From NCBI GenBank assembly GCA_013112545.1, contig JABFGJ010000008.1, positions 1 to 64,000 of the forward strand: a stretch of 64,000 nt of DNA, in the 5' to 3' direction. Under the pieces are notes generated by a model. It was not told the origin of the DNA. It made no database searches and saw only the letters and a list, made by a program, of their open reading frames with translations. Position 1 is the stretch's first letter; each line of letters opens with the position of its first letter. Shown here one piece after another: positions 18,105 to 27,305 of the stretch. A program made the translations under genes and the position numbers. This DNA comes from Bacteroidota bacterium. GTDB taxonomy: Bacteria > Bacteroidota > Bacteroidia > Flavobacteriales_E > Vicingaceae.

Positions 18105-18917
18105 TTACATAAAACGATCCATTACTTTTCGACTAACTCCAGTATTGGAAAATCCGCCATCGTGAAATAGGTTTTGCATGGTTACGTATTTTGTTAAATC
18201 ACTAAACATGGTTATGCAGTAATTAGCACAATCCAATGCGCTTGCATTTCCTAAAGGAGACATATCTTCAGCATAGCTAATAAAAGCATTAAATCCACTT
18301 ACTCCACTTCCTGCTGTTGTTGGTGTTGGAGATTGAGAAATGGTGTTAATTCTAACTTTCTTTTCTACACCATAATGATAACCAAAACTTCTAGTAATGG
18401 ACTCCAATAATGATTTAGCATCTGCCATATCGCTGTAATCAGGAAAAACCCTTTGCGCAGCAATATAGGTTAAAGCGACAACTGAGCCCCATTCGTTAAT
18501 AGCATCCATTTTTTTGGCAACTTGTAAAAGCTTGTGCAAAGAAACTGCTGACACATCCATGGTTTTTTGAAACCAATCGTAATTTAAGTCATCATAAGAT
18601 TTTCCTTTTCTAACATTTGGAGACATTCCAATAGAATGAAGAACAAAATCAATTTTTCCTCCTAAGATTTCCATTGATTTGGCAATTAGGTTTTCCAAAT
18701 CTTCTACAGAAGTTGCATCAGCTGGAATAACTTCCGACTTGCAAAAGTCTGCTAGGTTTTGAAGCTCTCCCATTCTCATAGCAATGGGTGCATTGGTTAA
18801 TGTAAATCTAGCACCTTGAGCATGGGCTTGTTCGGCTACTTTCCAAGCAATTGAGTGCTCATTTAAAGCTCCAAAAATAATTCCTCTCTTACCTTCTAAT
18901 AAGTTTTTAACAGACAT
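18105..18917 (-). CDS. fabI: Enoyl-[acyl-carrier-protein] reductase (NADH)
   Basis: This 270-residue short-chain dehydrogenase performs the last reduction in type II fatty-acid elongation. The catalytic residues match the FabI pattern: Y151 (ALTYIAAQ), Y161 and K168 (Y-x6-K in DYSDMADAKS). The N-terminal GKRGIIFGALNEHSIAW is the FabI-type nucleotide-binding turn. The C-terminal LFHDGGFSNTG segment is also typical. The gene is separated by 37 bp from recN upstream. Confidence 0.95.
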   Translation of the reverse strand: MSVKNLLEGKRGIIFGALNEHSIAWKVAEQAHAQGARFTLTNAPIAMRMGELQNLADFCKSEVIPADATSVEDLENLIAKSMEILGGKIDFVLHSIGMSPNVRKGKSYDDLNYDWFQKTMDVSAVSLHKLLQVAKKMDAINEWGSVVALTYIAAQRVFPDYSDMADAKSLLESITRSFGYHYGVEKKVRINTISQSPTPTTAGSGVSGFNAFISYAEDMSPLGNASALDCANYCITMFSDLTKYVTMQNLFHDGGFSNTGVSRKVMDRFM

Positions 18918-18954
18918 AATAAATGTTTTTTAGTAATGGCAAATATATAATTAT

Positions 18955-20613
18955 TCAACTATTCAAAATTAATTCTTTTGCATTATTGAGTGCGGCTTCT
19001 GTTATCGTTTTGCCACTTAGCATCTTAGCAAGCTCTTCTACCCTTTCAGTATTAGTAAGCTTTTTTAAGTTGCTTATTGTTTTGTTTGCTTTATCTTCTT
19101 TGTAAACATACAAATGATTTTCTCCTTTTGCAGCAATTTGCGGTAGATGTGTGATAGAAATCACTTGCCTGTTTTGTCCCATTTGCTTCAATAAATCCCC
19201 CATTTTATTGGCAATTTCACCTGATACGCCTGTATCAATTTCATCAAATAGAATGGTTGGCAATTTTTTATGATTGGCTATTAAGTTTTTAATAGCTAAT
19301 ACTAGTCTTGAAACTTCTCCTCCTGATGCCGCTTTTGCAATTTTAACTGGTTCCAAACCTTTATTGGCTGAAAATAAAAAATCAAAATGGTCGATTCCGT
19401 ATAAACCTATGTTTTCGTTTTTTTGATGATCGATAATAAATCTAGCATTTGGAATTTCCAAAAACTTCAATGTGTCATCTATATTTTTTTGAATAGAACT
19501 GATGGATTTTTTTCGCTTACTGCTCAATGATTCAGCTAATTGTAATGCACTTTTATGTTTTTCATCTAAGGCTGCCTTTAGTGATTTTAAGTATTCATCA
19601 TTATTGGTTATTTGATTGAGTTTTAATGCTAAATCTCCTTGTATTTTTATTAATTCATTTGCTTCTGATACGAAGTGCTTTTTCTTAATTCGGTGAATTT
19701 CACTTAATCGATTGTCGATATACTGAAGCCTTTCAGGGCTAAATTCAAAGTCACTTGAAAAGCGCTCTAATTCAATGTTAATATCCTCTAAATCAATAAT
19801 ATTACTTTGTAAGCGATCGTGTAATTCTTTAAAAGTTGGATTAATATTGGAAATTTGACTTAAGTTTTGACGAACTTGATTTAAAAGCGAGCGAACATTA
19901 ATCTCTGATTCTGATAATAGATTATTTGCCTCCTGTACTTGTTGAATTAATACTTCTCCGTTGGTCAGCAAATTGTACTCCTCTTCTAACTCTGGTTCTT
20001 CATCTTCTTTAAGTTTTAAGTTTTCTAACTCATCCAACTGAAATTTCAAATAATCTTCTTCTTTTTGATCTTCTTTAAGTTTTATGAGTGTTTGCTCATA
20101 TTCTGAATGTAAGGCTTTGTATAACTCATATTCTTTTTGATAGGCTACCAAATCAGCTAAACTATTGGACATTGAATCTATCAAGTCTAATTGAAAGTCG
20201 AAATCATTTATTTTGAGACTTTGGTTTTGAGAGTGGACATCAAGTAATGAATCTCCCAACTGTTTAATTGATTCTAATGAAGCTGGAGTATCGTTTATAA
20301 ATATTCTACTTTTCCCTTGTGCATTAATCTCCCTTCGAATAACTGTTTCATTTTCGAAATCTAAATCATAATCCTCAAAAAAGGACTCTAATTGATAGCC
20401 ATTAATAGAAAACAAACCCTCAATGATGCATTTCTTTGTCTGATCCTTAAACATGCTTCTATCTGCACGATTACCAAGTATTAATGACAATGCACCTAGC
20501 AATATAGATTTACCAGCTCCTGTTTCTCCTGTTATTACGGTTAGGCCTTTTTGAAAATTGATTTCAATATCTTCAATCAAGGCATAATTTTGAATTTTTA
20601 ACTTTAAAAGCAT
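18955..20613 (-). CDS. recN: DNA repair protein RecN
   Basis: The 552-residue SMC-like ATPase has Walker A GETGAGKS at residues 29-36. A long coiled-coil middle follows, then the ABC signature AASGGEVSRLVLAIKNL and Walker B ILFDEIDTGVSG near residues 430-470. It acts in double-strand-break repair. It follows the porD-like gene on the same strand, an order common in Bacteroidota. Confidence 0.95.
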   Translation of the reverse strand: MLLKLKIQNYALIEDIEINFQKGLTVITGETGAGKSILLGALSLILGNRADRSMFKDQTKKCIIEGLFSINGYQLESFFEDYDLDFENETVIRREINAQGKSRIFINDTPASLESIKQLGDSLLDVHSQNQSLKINDFDFQLDLIDSMSNSLADLVAYQKEYELYKALHSEYEQTLIKLKEDQKEEDYLKFQLDELENLKLKEDEEPELEEEYNLLTNGEVLIQQVQEANNLLSESEINVRSLLNQVRQNLSQISNINPTFKELHDRLQSNIIDLEDINIELERFSSDFEFSPERLQYIDNRLSEIHRIKKKHFVSEANELIKIQGDLALKLNQITNNDEYLKSLKAALDEKHKSALQLAESLSSKRKKSISSIQKNIDDTLKFLEIPNARFIIDHQKNENIGLYGIDHFDFLFSANKGLEPVKIAKAASGGEVSRLVLAIKNLIANHKKLPTILFDEIDTGVSGEIANKMGDLLKQMGQNRQVISITHLPQIAAKGENHLYVYKEDKANKTISNLKKLTNTERVEELAKMLSGKTITEAALNNAKELILNS

Positions 20614-20657
20614 TTATCAAAAATAAGGTTAAGCTGAATGATTGGAATTCAATTCTA

Positions 20658-21557
20658 TTAATTTTTACGAAGCTTTTCGTAATTATTAGAATTCCCAGGG
20701 TCTATGGTAATGAGAAGTTCAGTGAGTTCTTGTTTTTCTTCAGGCGAAGCCTCACCGAATAAGTTAACTACTTCTTGCATTTTTGCATTAAAAAATGCTT
20801 GCAAATTATACGATGAAGGAGCAACATTGTGTATAGGTTTTAAGTCCTTCAAACTTTGAAAAATTGTATTCCTAGCCCGTTCCAAATTAGATTCTAATAA
20901 ATCAAATCCTAAACGATGGTAATTGTAATACGTTTTTCTTAAAGGTTTAAACCTAGCAGTTAAAGCATTTTCAACTAACCAGTATCTATTTTTCTGACTT
21001 TCAAATGCCTTCCACCCCAATTCAGGAGAACTTTGAGCGTTTGAAACAATTCGCTGAGCTTGCTGAAAATAAGGTGTCCCTCCTTCTAAAGCGAATGAAT
21101 CATAATTATATCCTAAAATCATATAAACATAATAACTCAATATGGTAACAAGCTCACCATTGTACGTGCCTTGATTATACTGTAGTGGTTCAAATTGATT
21201 ATAAGTAATTACAAAATCTTCGTCCCTTACATTTAATATAGGGCTTTTATAGCTTGTATTATAAACAGGCCTTGAGGCTTGAATCTGAATATTTCCTTTA
21301 AACTGATTAGTTGATACTCTTTCGGTAAGGTTAATTAAAATGCTACAGTCAATTCTTTCTTGTGACTCATATTCGTCATTAGTCCATTTGCGGCTATTAA
21401 TTAATTGAAAAATAGCTTTTTGCATGTCCTGAAACATTACTTTTTCACTTCCTTCTATTTGCCTCGCATTTACATTAACAACACAGTTAAGTTCCTGTGC
21501 TTGAAGCAAAATCGAACAACAGCTAAGACAAATAATGATTAGTAGTCTTGAAATCAT
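20658..21557 (-). CDS. DUF4835 / PorD-like protein
   Basis: The 299 residues have a signal peptide (about 1-21). The family features include LNCVVNVNARQIEGSEKVMFQDMQ and the AFFNAKMQEVVNLF segment near the C-terminus. I recall this family as DUF4835, also annotated as type IX secretion protein PorD; direct biochemical evidence is limited. Its start overlaps the coaBC stop by 4 bp. The gene order bamD-rpoZ-coaBC-this-recN supports the assignment. Confidence 0.8.
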   Translation of the reverse strand: MISRLLIIICLSCCSILLQAQELNCVVNVNARQIEGSEKVMFQDMQKAIFQLINSRKWTNDEYESQERIDCSILINLTERVSTNQFKGNIQIQASRPVYNTSYKSPILNVRDEDFVITYNQFEPLQYNQGTYNGELVTILSYYVYMILGYNYDSFALEGGTPYFQQAQRIVSNAQSSPELGWKAFESQKNRYWLVENALTARFKPLRKTYYNYHRLGFDLLESNLERARNTIFQSLKDLKPIHNVAPSSYNLQAFFNAKMQEVVNLFGEASPEEKQELTELLITIDPGNSNNYEKLRKN

Positions 21558-22747
21558 GAATTTAAAAATTGATTTTCTACAGTGCTTAAAATATCAAAAG
21601 CTAACTCCTTTTTTGATTTTAACTCAAATGTTATAAGCTTATTGTCTTTGTTGATAATACTTATTTTGTTTGTATCGGTTCCAAAACCCGCTCCTTTGTC
21701 TTTTAAAGAATTTAAAATGATTAAATCAAGGTTTTTTCTAATGAGCTTTTCTTTAGCGTGATTTATTTCATCATTAGTTTCCAAAGCAAATCCCACTAAA
21801 AATTGGTTTTGCTTTTTTAAAGATCCTAATTCTTTTAATATATCTGTTGTGGGCTCAAGTGTAATAGTTAAGTTTCCTTCTTTTTGTTTTATCTTTTGGT
21901 TTGTTGTGTTTTGGGGTGTAAAATCTGCAACAGCTGCCGACATAATGATGATTTCAGCGTCGGAATAATTCAGCAGACATGCCTCGTGCATTTCTTTAGC
22001 TGTTTTAACTGCAATATTATTAGATTTTTGAGGTAAGTCTAAGCTCACAGGGCCATGAACTAAAGTAATATTGGCGCCTTTTTGAAGTGCCGCATTTGCA
22101 ATAGCTATTCCCATTTTACCACTAGAGTGATTTCCGATAAAACGAACAGGGTCTATAGGTTCGTAAGTTGGCCCAGCACTTATCAAAACTTTTTTATTTG
22201 TCCAAAAACTAGGTTTTGGAGTTATTGCATCGAGAATGTTTTCTACCTTTGCCATTCTACCTTCGCCATGCAAACCACTTGCTAACTCTCCATCTTCTGC
22301 TGGTATTAAATAATTTCCATAAGAAATAAGTTTTTGAATGTTGGCTTTATTCGCAGGATGTTGAAACATATCCAAATCCATTGCAGGTGCAAAAAATACT
22401 GGATTTTCCATTGAAAAATACGTTGCTAATAGCAAGTTATCACAAATACCATTTGCCATTTTAGCAATAGTGTTTGCAGTTGCAGGAGCTAAAATAAAAA
22501 AGTCAGCCCATTTGGCTAACTCCACATGATTGCTCCATTCACCTGATTTTGCATCAAAATATTGACTATAAACAGGATTTTTAGAAAGCGTAGATAAAGT
22601 AAGAGGCGTAATAAAATTTACTGAATCAGGGGTCATCAGCACTTTTACATTAGCCCCTTCTTTGACTAATAATCTACATAAAAATGCAGATTTGTAAGCA
22701 GCTATGCTTGCACTAACACCAAGAAGAATATTCTTCCCTTGAAGCAT
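21554..22747 (-). CDS. coaBC: Bifunctional phosphopantothenoylcysteine decarboxylase/synthetase
   Basis: This 397-residue coenzyme A biosynthesis enzyme has an N-terminal flavin decarboxylase half with catalytic His74 (WSNHVELAKWAD). The C-terminal CTP-dependent ligase half contains GNHSSGKMG and SAAVADF. In the decarboxylase, the E. coli PxMNxxMW motif reads PAMDLDMF (Asp124), and the region of the E. coli catalytic Cys reads LASGLHGEGRM with no Cys. I believe at least the Asp variant is common in Bacteroidota, so this is probably a lineage variant rather than a dead enzyme. Confidence 0.93.
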   Translation of the reverse strand: MLQGKNILLGVSASIAAYKSAFLCRLLVKEGANVKVLMTPDSVNFITPLTLSTLSKNPVYSQYFDAKSGEWSNHVELAKWADFFILAPATANTIAKMANGICDNLLLATYFSMENPVFFAPAMDLDMFQHPANKANIQKLISYGNYLIPAEDGELASGLHGEGRMAKVENILDAITPKPSFWTNKKVLISAGPTYEPIDPVRFIGNHSSGKMGIAIANAALQKGANITLVHGPVSLDLPQKSNNIAVKTAKEMHEACLLNYSDAEIIIMSAAVADFTPQNTTNQKIKQKEGNLTITLEPTTDILKELGSLKKQNQFLVGFALETNDEINHAKEKLIRKNLDLIILNSLKDKGAGFGTDTNKISIINKDNKLITFELKSKKELAFDILSTVENQFLNS

Positions 22748-22752
22748 GGCTT

Positions 22753-23082
22753 TTAAACTTGCTCTTCAGCTGGATTTCTGAAGTATATATCACCGTCCAT
22801 AAATTCGCTTAATGCAATTGAATTAGGCTTAGGAAGGCTTTCGTAAAATTTAGAAATTTCGATTTGCTCTCTGTTTTCAAAAACTTCATCAAGGTTATCT
22901 GTTGTCGTAGCAAATTCTGCCAATTTACCATTCAATTCTTCTTTCATAGAAAGACCAATTTGATTTGCTCTTTTAGAAACAACAACAATAGCTTCGTAAA
23001 CATTTCCAGTTACAGCTGTAATCTCATTCATGTTTCTAGTGATTGTTGTATCAGCAGCTTTAATTTCTTTATAATTCTTCAT
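22753..23082 (-). CDS. rpoZ: RNA polymerase omega-like subunit (Rpb6 family)
   Basis: The 109 residues contain the core TRNMNEITAVTGNVYEAIVVVSKRANQI, the omega/Rpb6 helix pair that clamps the beta-prime C-terminus. A divergent tail (SEFMDGDIYFRNPAEE) is typical of Bacteroidota omega. It overlaps the bamD 3' end by 14 bp and sits 5 bp before coaBC, the same neighbourhood seen across the phylum. Confidence 0.88.
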   Translation of the reverse strand: MKNYKEIKAADTTITRNMNEITAVTGNVYEAIVVVSKRANQIGLSMKEELNGKLAEFATTTDNLDEVFENREQIEISKFYESLPKPNSIALSEFMDGDIYFRNPAEEQV

Positions 23083-23893
23083 CTTTTTTAATTCCTAGTT
23101 TTTCGCGTTCTCTAATTATTTTAGCGTAAATCTCTTCAGCTTCATTAATAGATTTGCCTTCGGCAAAATTATCAATAAAATCATAATAAGCTTCTATCCC
23201 TTTGTCAAATCGTTCTCTTTTCTTTTCTTCTACACTATTTAATGCTAAATAGTAGTATGATTTAAGTATCAATAACTTGATTTCTTCAGCATAAATTGTC
23301 CCTGGATACTCTTCTAAAGTGTTGTTTAGGCTATTTACCGCAGAGTTATACTTTCTAATTTTATAATATTGTTTGCTGTTATTAAATGATTTAACCTCTA
23401 ATTTAAATCTGAGTTCATCAACTAGTTGATTGGCAGAATCAACTAAAGGGCTTTTTGGATAAGCATTTACAAACAACTGTAATTCGTCTAATGCTTTGTA
23501 AGTTGGTTTTTGATCTAAAGTTGGCTCGGGTGAATCTAAATAATTGCAATAAGCTGACATAAAAAGTGCATCTTCTGCATATTTACTTGTTGTATAAGTT
23601 TCAGCGTATTTTTTAAAATGATAGGCAGCTGTGATTAAAAAATCTAAATAATAATTAGAATAGCAGTAATAATAATAGATTTCCTGTCCTTTATCAGTTC
23701 CTCGGTATAAAGGAATTAACTCCTCTAATAATGGAAGTGCCTTTAAATATTCACCTTCATTGTAATATTCTACCGTTTTAGTGTATTTATAATCTAAATT
23801 AGGACTCTTCAATACTTTTTGATATTCGCTACACGACATCAAAATGCTTGCAATCAGAAAAACAAAAATGAGAATGTATTTTTTTTGCATCAC
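23069..23893 (-). CDS. bamD: Outer-membrane assembly lipoprotein BamD
   Basis: The 274-residue lipoprotein has a lipobox Cys at position 21 (ASILMSCSEYQKVLKS). The YTKTVEYYNEGEYLKALPLLEELIPLYRGT segment and the following TPR units are the BamD/ComL fold. It works in the BAM complex, inserting beta-barrel proteins into the outer membrane. It leads the bamD-rpoZ-coaBC-porD-recN string. Confidence 0.92.
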   Translation of the reverse strand: MMQKKYILIFVFLIASILMSCSEYQKVLKSPNLDYKYTKTVEYYNEGEYLKALPLLEELIPLYRGTDKGQEIYYYYCYSNYYLDFLITAAYHFKKYAETYTTSKYAEDALFMSAYCNYLDSPEPTLDQKPTYKALDELQLFVNAYPKSPLVDSANQLVDELRFKLEVKSFNNSKQYYKIRKYNSAVNSLNNTLEEYPGTIYAEEIKLLILKSYYYLALNSVEEKKRERFDKGIEAYYDFIDNFAEGKSINEAEEIYAKIIREREKLGIKKDEEL

Positions 23894-24034
23894 GCAAAAG
23901 TACTATTAAACATGAATAAGCAAGCCATCTATTTGTCAATTTTTGTTAAGTTTAATTAAGACTAAGTTGTTGAAAACGAATAATAATTAAAATGAATCGC
24001 TCACATATTATCTTTTGCTTTGAAAAAAATTAAG

Positions 24035-24562
24035 ATGATGAAAACTTTTCTTTTGGCTTTTGCCCTACTCTTTGCGATTATTCTTAAATCACAACACACA
24101 ATTGTATTAACTAATGGTGATAAACTGAATGGTATAGTACTCAGTTTGAAAGATGATCAATGGAAAGTGTTTATTGATGGGAAAGAAAAAGAAATTCACA
24201 TGAAAGAAATTAGTTCTATCTTTTTTAAAGAATACGTACCTTACGATGGAGTTTTTATTCCAGAAAGCGATGAAAAAGTAATAACGGTAGATGGTTTTAC
24301 TGTTAAATATCAGATAAAAGATCGTGAATTAGAAAAAGAGCCCAAAGTTTCAATTGGCACAGAAGATAAAGGAACTGTTGTTGTTAAAATCACCGTGGAT
24401 CGCTATGGGAACATACGCTCAGCAGAACCTGGGGCACCGGGCTCAACAACTTCGAATAAGTATTTATACACTAAAGCTCAAATTGCTGCAAAAACGGCAC
24501 AATTCAAAGAAGATTTAAAAGGGCCATTAATTACTGAAGGAACAATAACTATCGTTTACTGA
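24035..24562 (+). CDS. Exported protein with a TonB C-terminal-like domain
   Basis: The product starts with a signal peptide (MMKTFLLAFALLFAIILKSQ). A small beta domain follows with TNGDKLNGIVLSLKDDQWKV, a unit often seen in Bacteroidota exported proteins. The C-terminal ~70 residues (VVVKITVDRYGNIRSAEPG ... EGTITIVY) closely resemble the energy-transducer TonB C-terminal domain. Unlike true TonB it shows no Pro-rich spacer. An upstream in-frame TTG at 24020 would only lengthen the signal peptide, so the ATG is preferred. The partner is unknown. Confidence 0.75.
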   Translation: MMKTFLLAFALLFAIILKSQHTIVLTNGDKLNGIVLSLKDDQWKVFIDGKEKEIHMKEISSIFFKEYVPYDGVFIPESDEKVITVDGFTVKYQIKDRELEKEPKVSIGTEDKGTVVVKITVDRYGNIRSAEPGAPGSTTSNKYLYTKAQIAAKTAQFKEDLKGPLITEGTITIVY

Positions 24563-24563
24563 T

Positions 24564-24707
24564 ATGAAAAAAACAATTTATCGCTTCCTCTTTCTTTTGG
24601 CAAAAGTTTTTCCAAGTTATATTCACAAAGACTTAAATAAGTTGAGTAAAACGGATAAGCTAATTGTTGGAATTCGTTACTGGCTTAGTAAAAATATATT
24701 ATCATAA
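24564..24707 (+). CDS. Possible small basic protein (47 aa)
   Basis: An ATG one base after the TonB-like stop opens a 47-codon frame. It begins MKKTIYRFLFLLAKVFPSYI, continues HKDLNKLSKTDKLIVGIRYW and ends LSKNILS. The N-terminal half is hydrophobic and the rest basic, and spacing to the upstream gene suggests co-transcription. The 3' end overlaps the convergent DCC gene by 23 bp. No family is recognised with certainty. Confidence 0.5.
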   Translation: MKKTIYRFLFLLAKVFPSYIHKDLNKLSKTDKLIVGIRYWLSKNILS

Positions 24708-25167
24708 GCAAGATTAAAGCAAACCCTGTCAAGTACTTTAACCAGTTGTAGTTTTGTTTTCTTGGATTTTTTCCAAGCATCTTTATACAAAACTTAAACA
24801 CTTGATTTCGATTATCGGCTATCCATTGATACAAGTAATCATTTAATCTCCTAAACCAAGTTATTGACTGATACCATTTGAATAAGAATGGAACACTATT
24901 TCTGATAAAATAGGTATAATAAGCTGCTGCAGGTCCACTATAGATAGTGCCATCAGGTAAAATTAATCGAACTGCTTCTTTAAAATGTTGAATTTCTATA
25001 TCGGGAAATTGCTTTGCAGCTTTTTGAAAAGCAGTGTATTCGATATTGTTTCCGGTCATCATTTTCCACTTAACTATCCAATAGCGACAAAAATCACATT
25101 TTCCATCATAAACCATTAAAGGTTTGTTATCTGGTGGAACACTTGTTTTATCAAGATGTTGGAACAT
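24685..25167 (-). CDS. DCC-family (DUF393) thiol oxidoreductase-like protein
   Basis: The 160 residues contain the defining motif D21-GK-C24-DF-C27 in MVYDGKCDFCRYW. A thioredoxin-like continuation with LILPDGTIYSGPAAAYYTY is followed by a C-terminal membrane helix (TGFALILLMIIYFY). Members are predicted thiol-disulfide oxidoreductases, but substrates are unknown. The true start could be a little downstream, nearer the motif. Confidence 0.82.
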   Translation of the reverse strand: MFQHLDKTSVPPDNKPLMVYDGKCDFCRYWIVKWKMMTGNNIEYTAFQKAAKQFPDIEIQHFKEAVRLILPDGTIYSGPAAAYYTYFIRNSVPFLFKWYQSITWFRRLNDYLYQWIADNRNQVFKFCIKMLGKNPRKQNYNWLKYLTGFALILLMIIYFY

Positions 25168-25176
25168 AAATTAGAT

Positions 25177-26598
25177 TCAATTAATCGATTGTGGAGCAAA
25201 ACTCTCTAAAGAATGGAACGTCTGAAATCTAGTTTTGTTTGATTGTATGTCAACATTAAAAATGGTTGTATCACTTGATTTATTTGCTCCTTTTGTTATT
25301 AACTTAACTTGTTGTTTTCCTACAGGTAAAGTCAACCTTGTGTAATAAATGCTGTTTGGCAATGTTTGCCAGTTTCGTGTATCAGCTTTTTCTGTAGCAG
25401 CATTCAAAATAGAAAGTACTGAACCTAAATCATCATTTTGTTGCCTAACTGCAAGTTCGGCAGCTTGTTTAATGGCCAAGCGACCTATAGACTTAGAAAT
25501 CTCTCGAAACATACGGTCTTGTAAGTTAACGAATGCTATCCGATTCACATCTTCCACCAGTTCAAGTGGCATGGTATAAGCCAAACTATCAACAACAAGT
25601 TTAGCTTGATTATAAACAGTTGGCCTGGTTCTATATTTTGGTACAGCCATTCGAACAAATTTTAAATCGCTAAAATCCGAAGATTGATTTGCACTGTTAT
25701 TGCTAGCCGTATTATAAGGTATGCTAAATCCTTCACTTTCGTTTGCGAATGTAAAAGCCCCATTTCCATTATTAAATGTGGAAAGATTTAAGCTAAATTC
25801 TCCCTTAACTGGTCCTAAGCCATTCATCCAAAAAAACACTAAATCCCCAGTATTCTCATTGCTGGCTTGATAGTTAAAGCCAAATTGTTTTTCAAAAAAT
25901 TGCAGCTCTTGCTTAAACCCCAATTTATAGGCTGTTCTTAAAAGATCAAGTTTTAACTGCTTTGGCGCAGATACTGAAAACTCTTTAATGTACAAACTAT
26001 CATAGGCTTCAAGGGAGTTTCGATACGCAATAAAAGCATTATTAATATCACCCTTAGCTTCGTAGATAATACCCATTAAATTAAGTGCAAATGCATCTTT
26101 TTTGTACCGGTTCTTCTTATCTTGATATCGATCGTTTAATTCATTTAAACGAATATTTATTCTTCGAACTTCTACTAAAGCTTCATCAAGCTGATTCAAT
26201 TGTATGAAATTAATGGCTTTATAGTAATGTATTAAAACCGTTTCAAACTCTTCGGGTTTGTAGGGTTTAAGCATGGGATTAGCAATCATACCTAGTAAAT
26301 CATTGGCAAAATTTTTCCCAAAATCATCTACATAAATATAGGCCTCTTCAAAATACTGATTACTTTCAGCATAATTACCCAGCATTTGTTCAACTACACC
26401 TCGATCTAAGAAGTATAATAAACGATCTTTCTTTTCAGCTGCTTTTTTATTTTTCTCTAAAAAAGCTCTTGCGGCCTCAATATTTCCAGCAGAAAAATCT
26501 TGTCCAAATTCAATGCTTTTTTGATAGTAAGTGGCACAGCCATAGAAAAGAAATATCGTCAGCATAGAACATGCGACGATATTTAACTTTTTAGTCAT
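25177..26598 (-). CDS. COG3014-type TPR lipoprotein
   Basis: The 473-residue lipoprotein has its lipobox at FLFYGC (Cys21). The N-terminal half holds TPR-like repeats (YFLDRGVVEQMLGNYAESNQYFEEAY; AFALNLMGIIYEAKGDINNAFIAY), and a beta-rich C-terminal half follows. It sits 6 bp after an LpoB-like gene, the pairing I recall for COG3014 proteins. A cell-envelope or peptidoglycan-related role is inferred from that pairing only. Confidence 0.75.
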   Translation of the reverse strand: MTKKLNIVACSMLTIFLFYGCATYYQKSIEFGQDFSAGNIEAARAFLEKNKKAAEKKDRLLYFLDRGVVEQMLGNYAESNQYFEEAYIYVDDFGKNFANDLLGMIANPMLKPYKPEEFETVLIHYYKAINFIQLNQLDEALVEVRRINIRLNELNDRYQDKKNRYKKDAFALNLMGIIYEAKGDINNAFIAYRNSLEAYDSLYIKEFSVSAPKQLKLDLLRTAYKLGFKQELQFFEKQFGFNYQASNENTGDLVFFWMNGLGPVKGEFSLNLSTFNNGNGAFTFANESEGFSIPYNTASNNSANQSSDFSDLKFVRMAVPKYRTRPTVYNQAKLVVDSLAYTMPLELVEDVNRIAFVNLQDRMFREISKSIGRLAIKQAAELAVRQQNDDLGSVLSILNAATEKADTRNWQTLPNSIYYTRLTLPVGKQQVKLITKGANKSSDTTIFNVDIQSNKTRFQTFHSLESFAPQSIN

Positions 26599-26604
26599 AA
26601 AAGT

Positions 26605-27198
26605 TTATTCTATCACTTTTTTGATTTTCTTATCACCTATCCAAACTTTTTCGTTGGTTTCTAGGTTTGTTAATTCTAAATCTGTTTGATAAAAAACAAC
26701 CTTTTGTTTGTTGTTAGAATCAACTATAGAATTTACCAAACCTTGTAACATAAAATCAGCTCCAAGTTCTTTTCCCCAAGCTGCAGCAGTAGCTTTTGAA
26801 GAAAACTCATTTTGATCAGCTCTTTCTTTTCTTAACTCTTCCCTAGCCTCTCCAGCTTGTACTAACCTTACTTTTCCTGAATTTAAAATTGCTTTTTCGA
26901 TGTCTTTTATATAGGTGTCAGTTGCAATATGCTCATGGCTTTTATTACTTACTAAGCCTACTATTACAACAGGCCTTCTACCCATCCCTTTTTCAAACTC
27001 ATCCAACCATGGTCTCAGCAACATATCGCTGACCATTTCTTCGGCGACTAACCTTGAGTCGGTTTCGTTCCACCTACCGCTTAAATCAATTACGGCATCT
27101 TCTTCTACTCGAGTTACCTGTTTGGTATTATTACATGATTGAAAAACAACGGTACTACCTAGTAGTACTGTTGAAATAAGGATTGCTTTTAATTTCAT
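26605..27198 (-). CDS. LpoB-like penicillin-binding-protein activator lipoprotein
   Basis: The 197-residue lipoprotein has a lipidation Cys at 22 (STVVFQSC). DLSGRWNETDSRLVAEEMVSD and the following VVIVGLVSNKSHEHI are hallmarks of the PF13036 LpoB/YcfM family. DLELTNLETNEKVWIGDKKIKK near the C-terminus fits as well. In enterobacteria LpoB stimulates PBP1b; the target here is unproven. It is co-oriented with the COG3014 gene. Confidence 0.85.
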   Translation of the reverse strand: MKLKAILISTVLLGSTVVFQSCNNTKQVTRVEEDAVIDLSGRWNETDSRLVAEEMVSDMLLRPWLDEFEKGMGRRPVVIVGLVSNKSHEHIATDTYIKDIEKAILNSGKVRLVQAGEAREELRKERADQNEFSSKATAAAWGKELGADFMLQGLVNSIVDSNNKQKVVFYQTDLELTNLETNEKVWIGDKKIKKVIE

Positions 27199-27246
27199 AT
27201 TAAATATTTTGTTTTTAGGGATTATCCAATTTTTGTGCCAATAAAA

Positions 27247-27282
27247 TTAAAGGCCCACTTTACTAATAAAGTCGGCCTTTAA
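27247..27282 (-). terminator. Long hairpin between the DUF3332 and lpoB-like genes
   Basis: TTAAAGGCC (27247-27255) pairs with GGCCTTTAA (27274-27282). An inner ACTTTA/TAAAGT pair extends the stem after one C/C mismatch, leaving a 4-nt loop. The T run on the minus strand is weak. Its location just after the DUF3332 stop fits a terminator. Confidence 0.7.
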
Positions 27283-27305
27283 TACTTTCATTTAGATTTG
27301 TTAGC

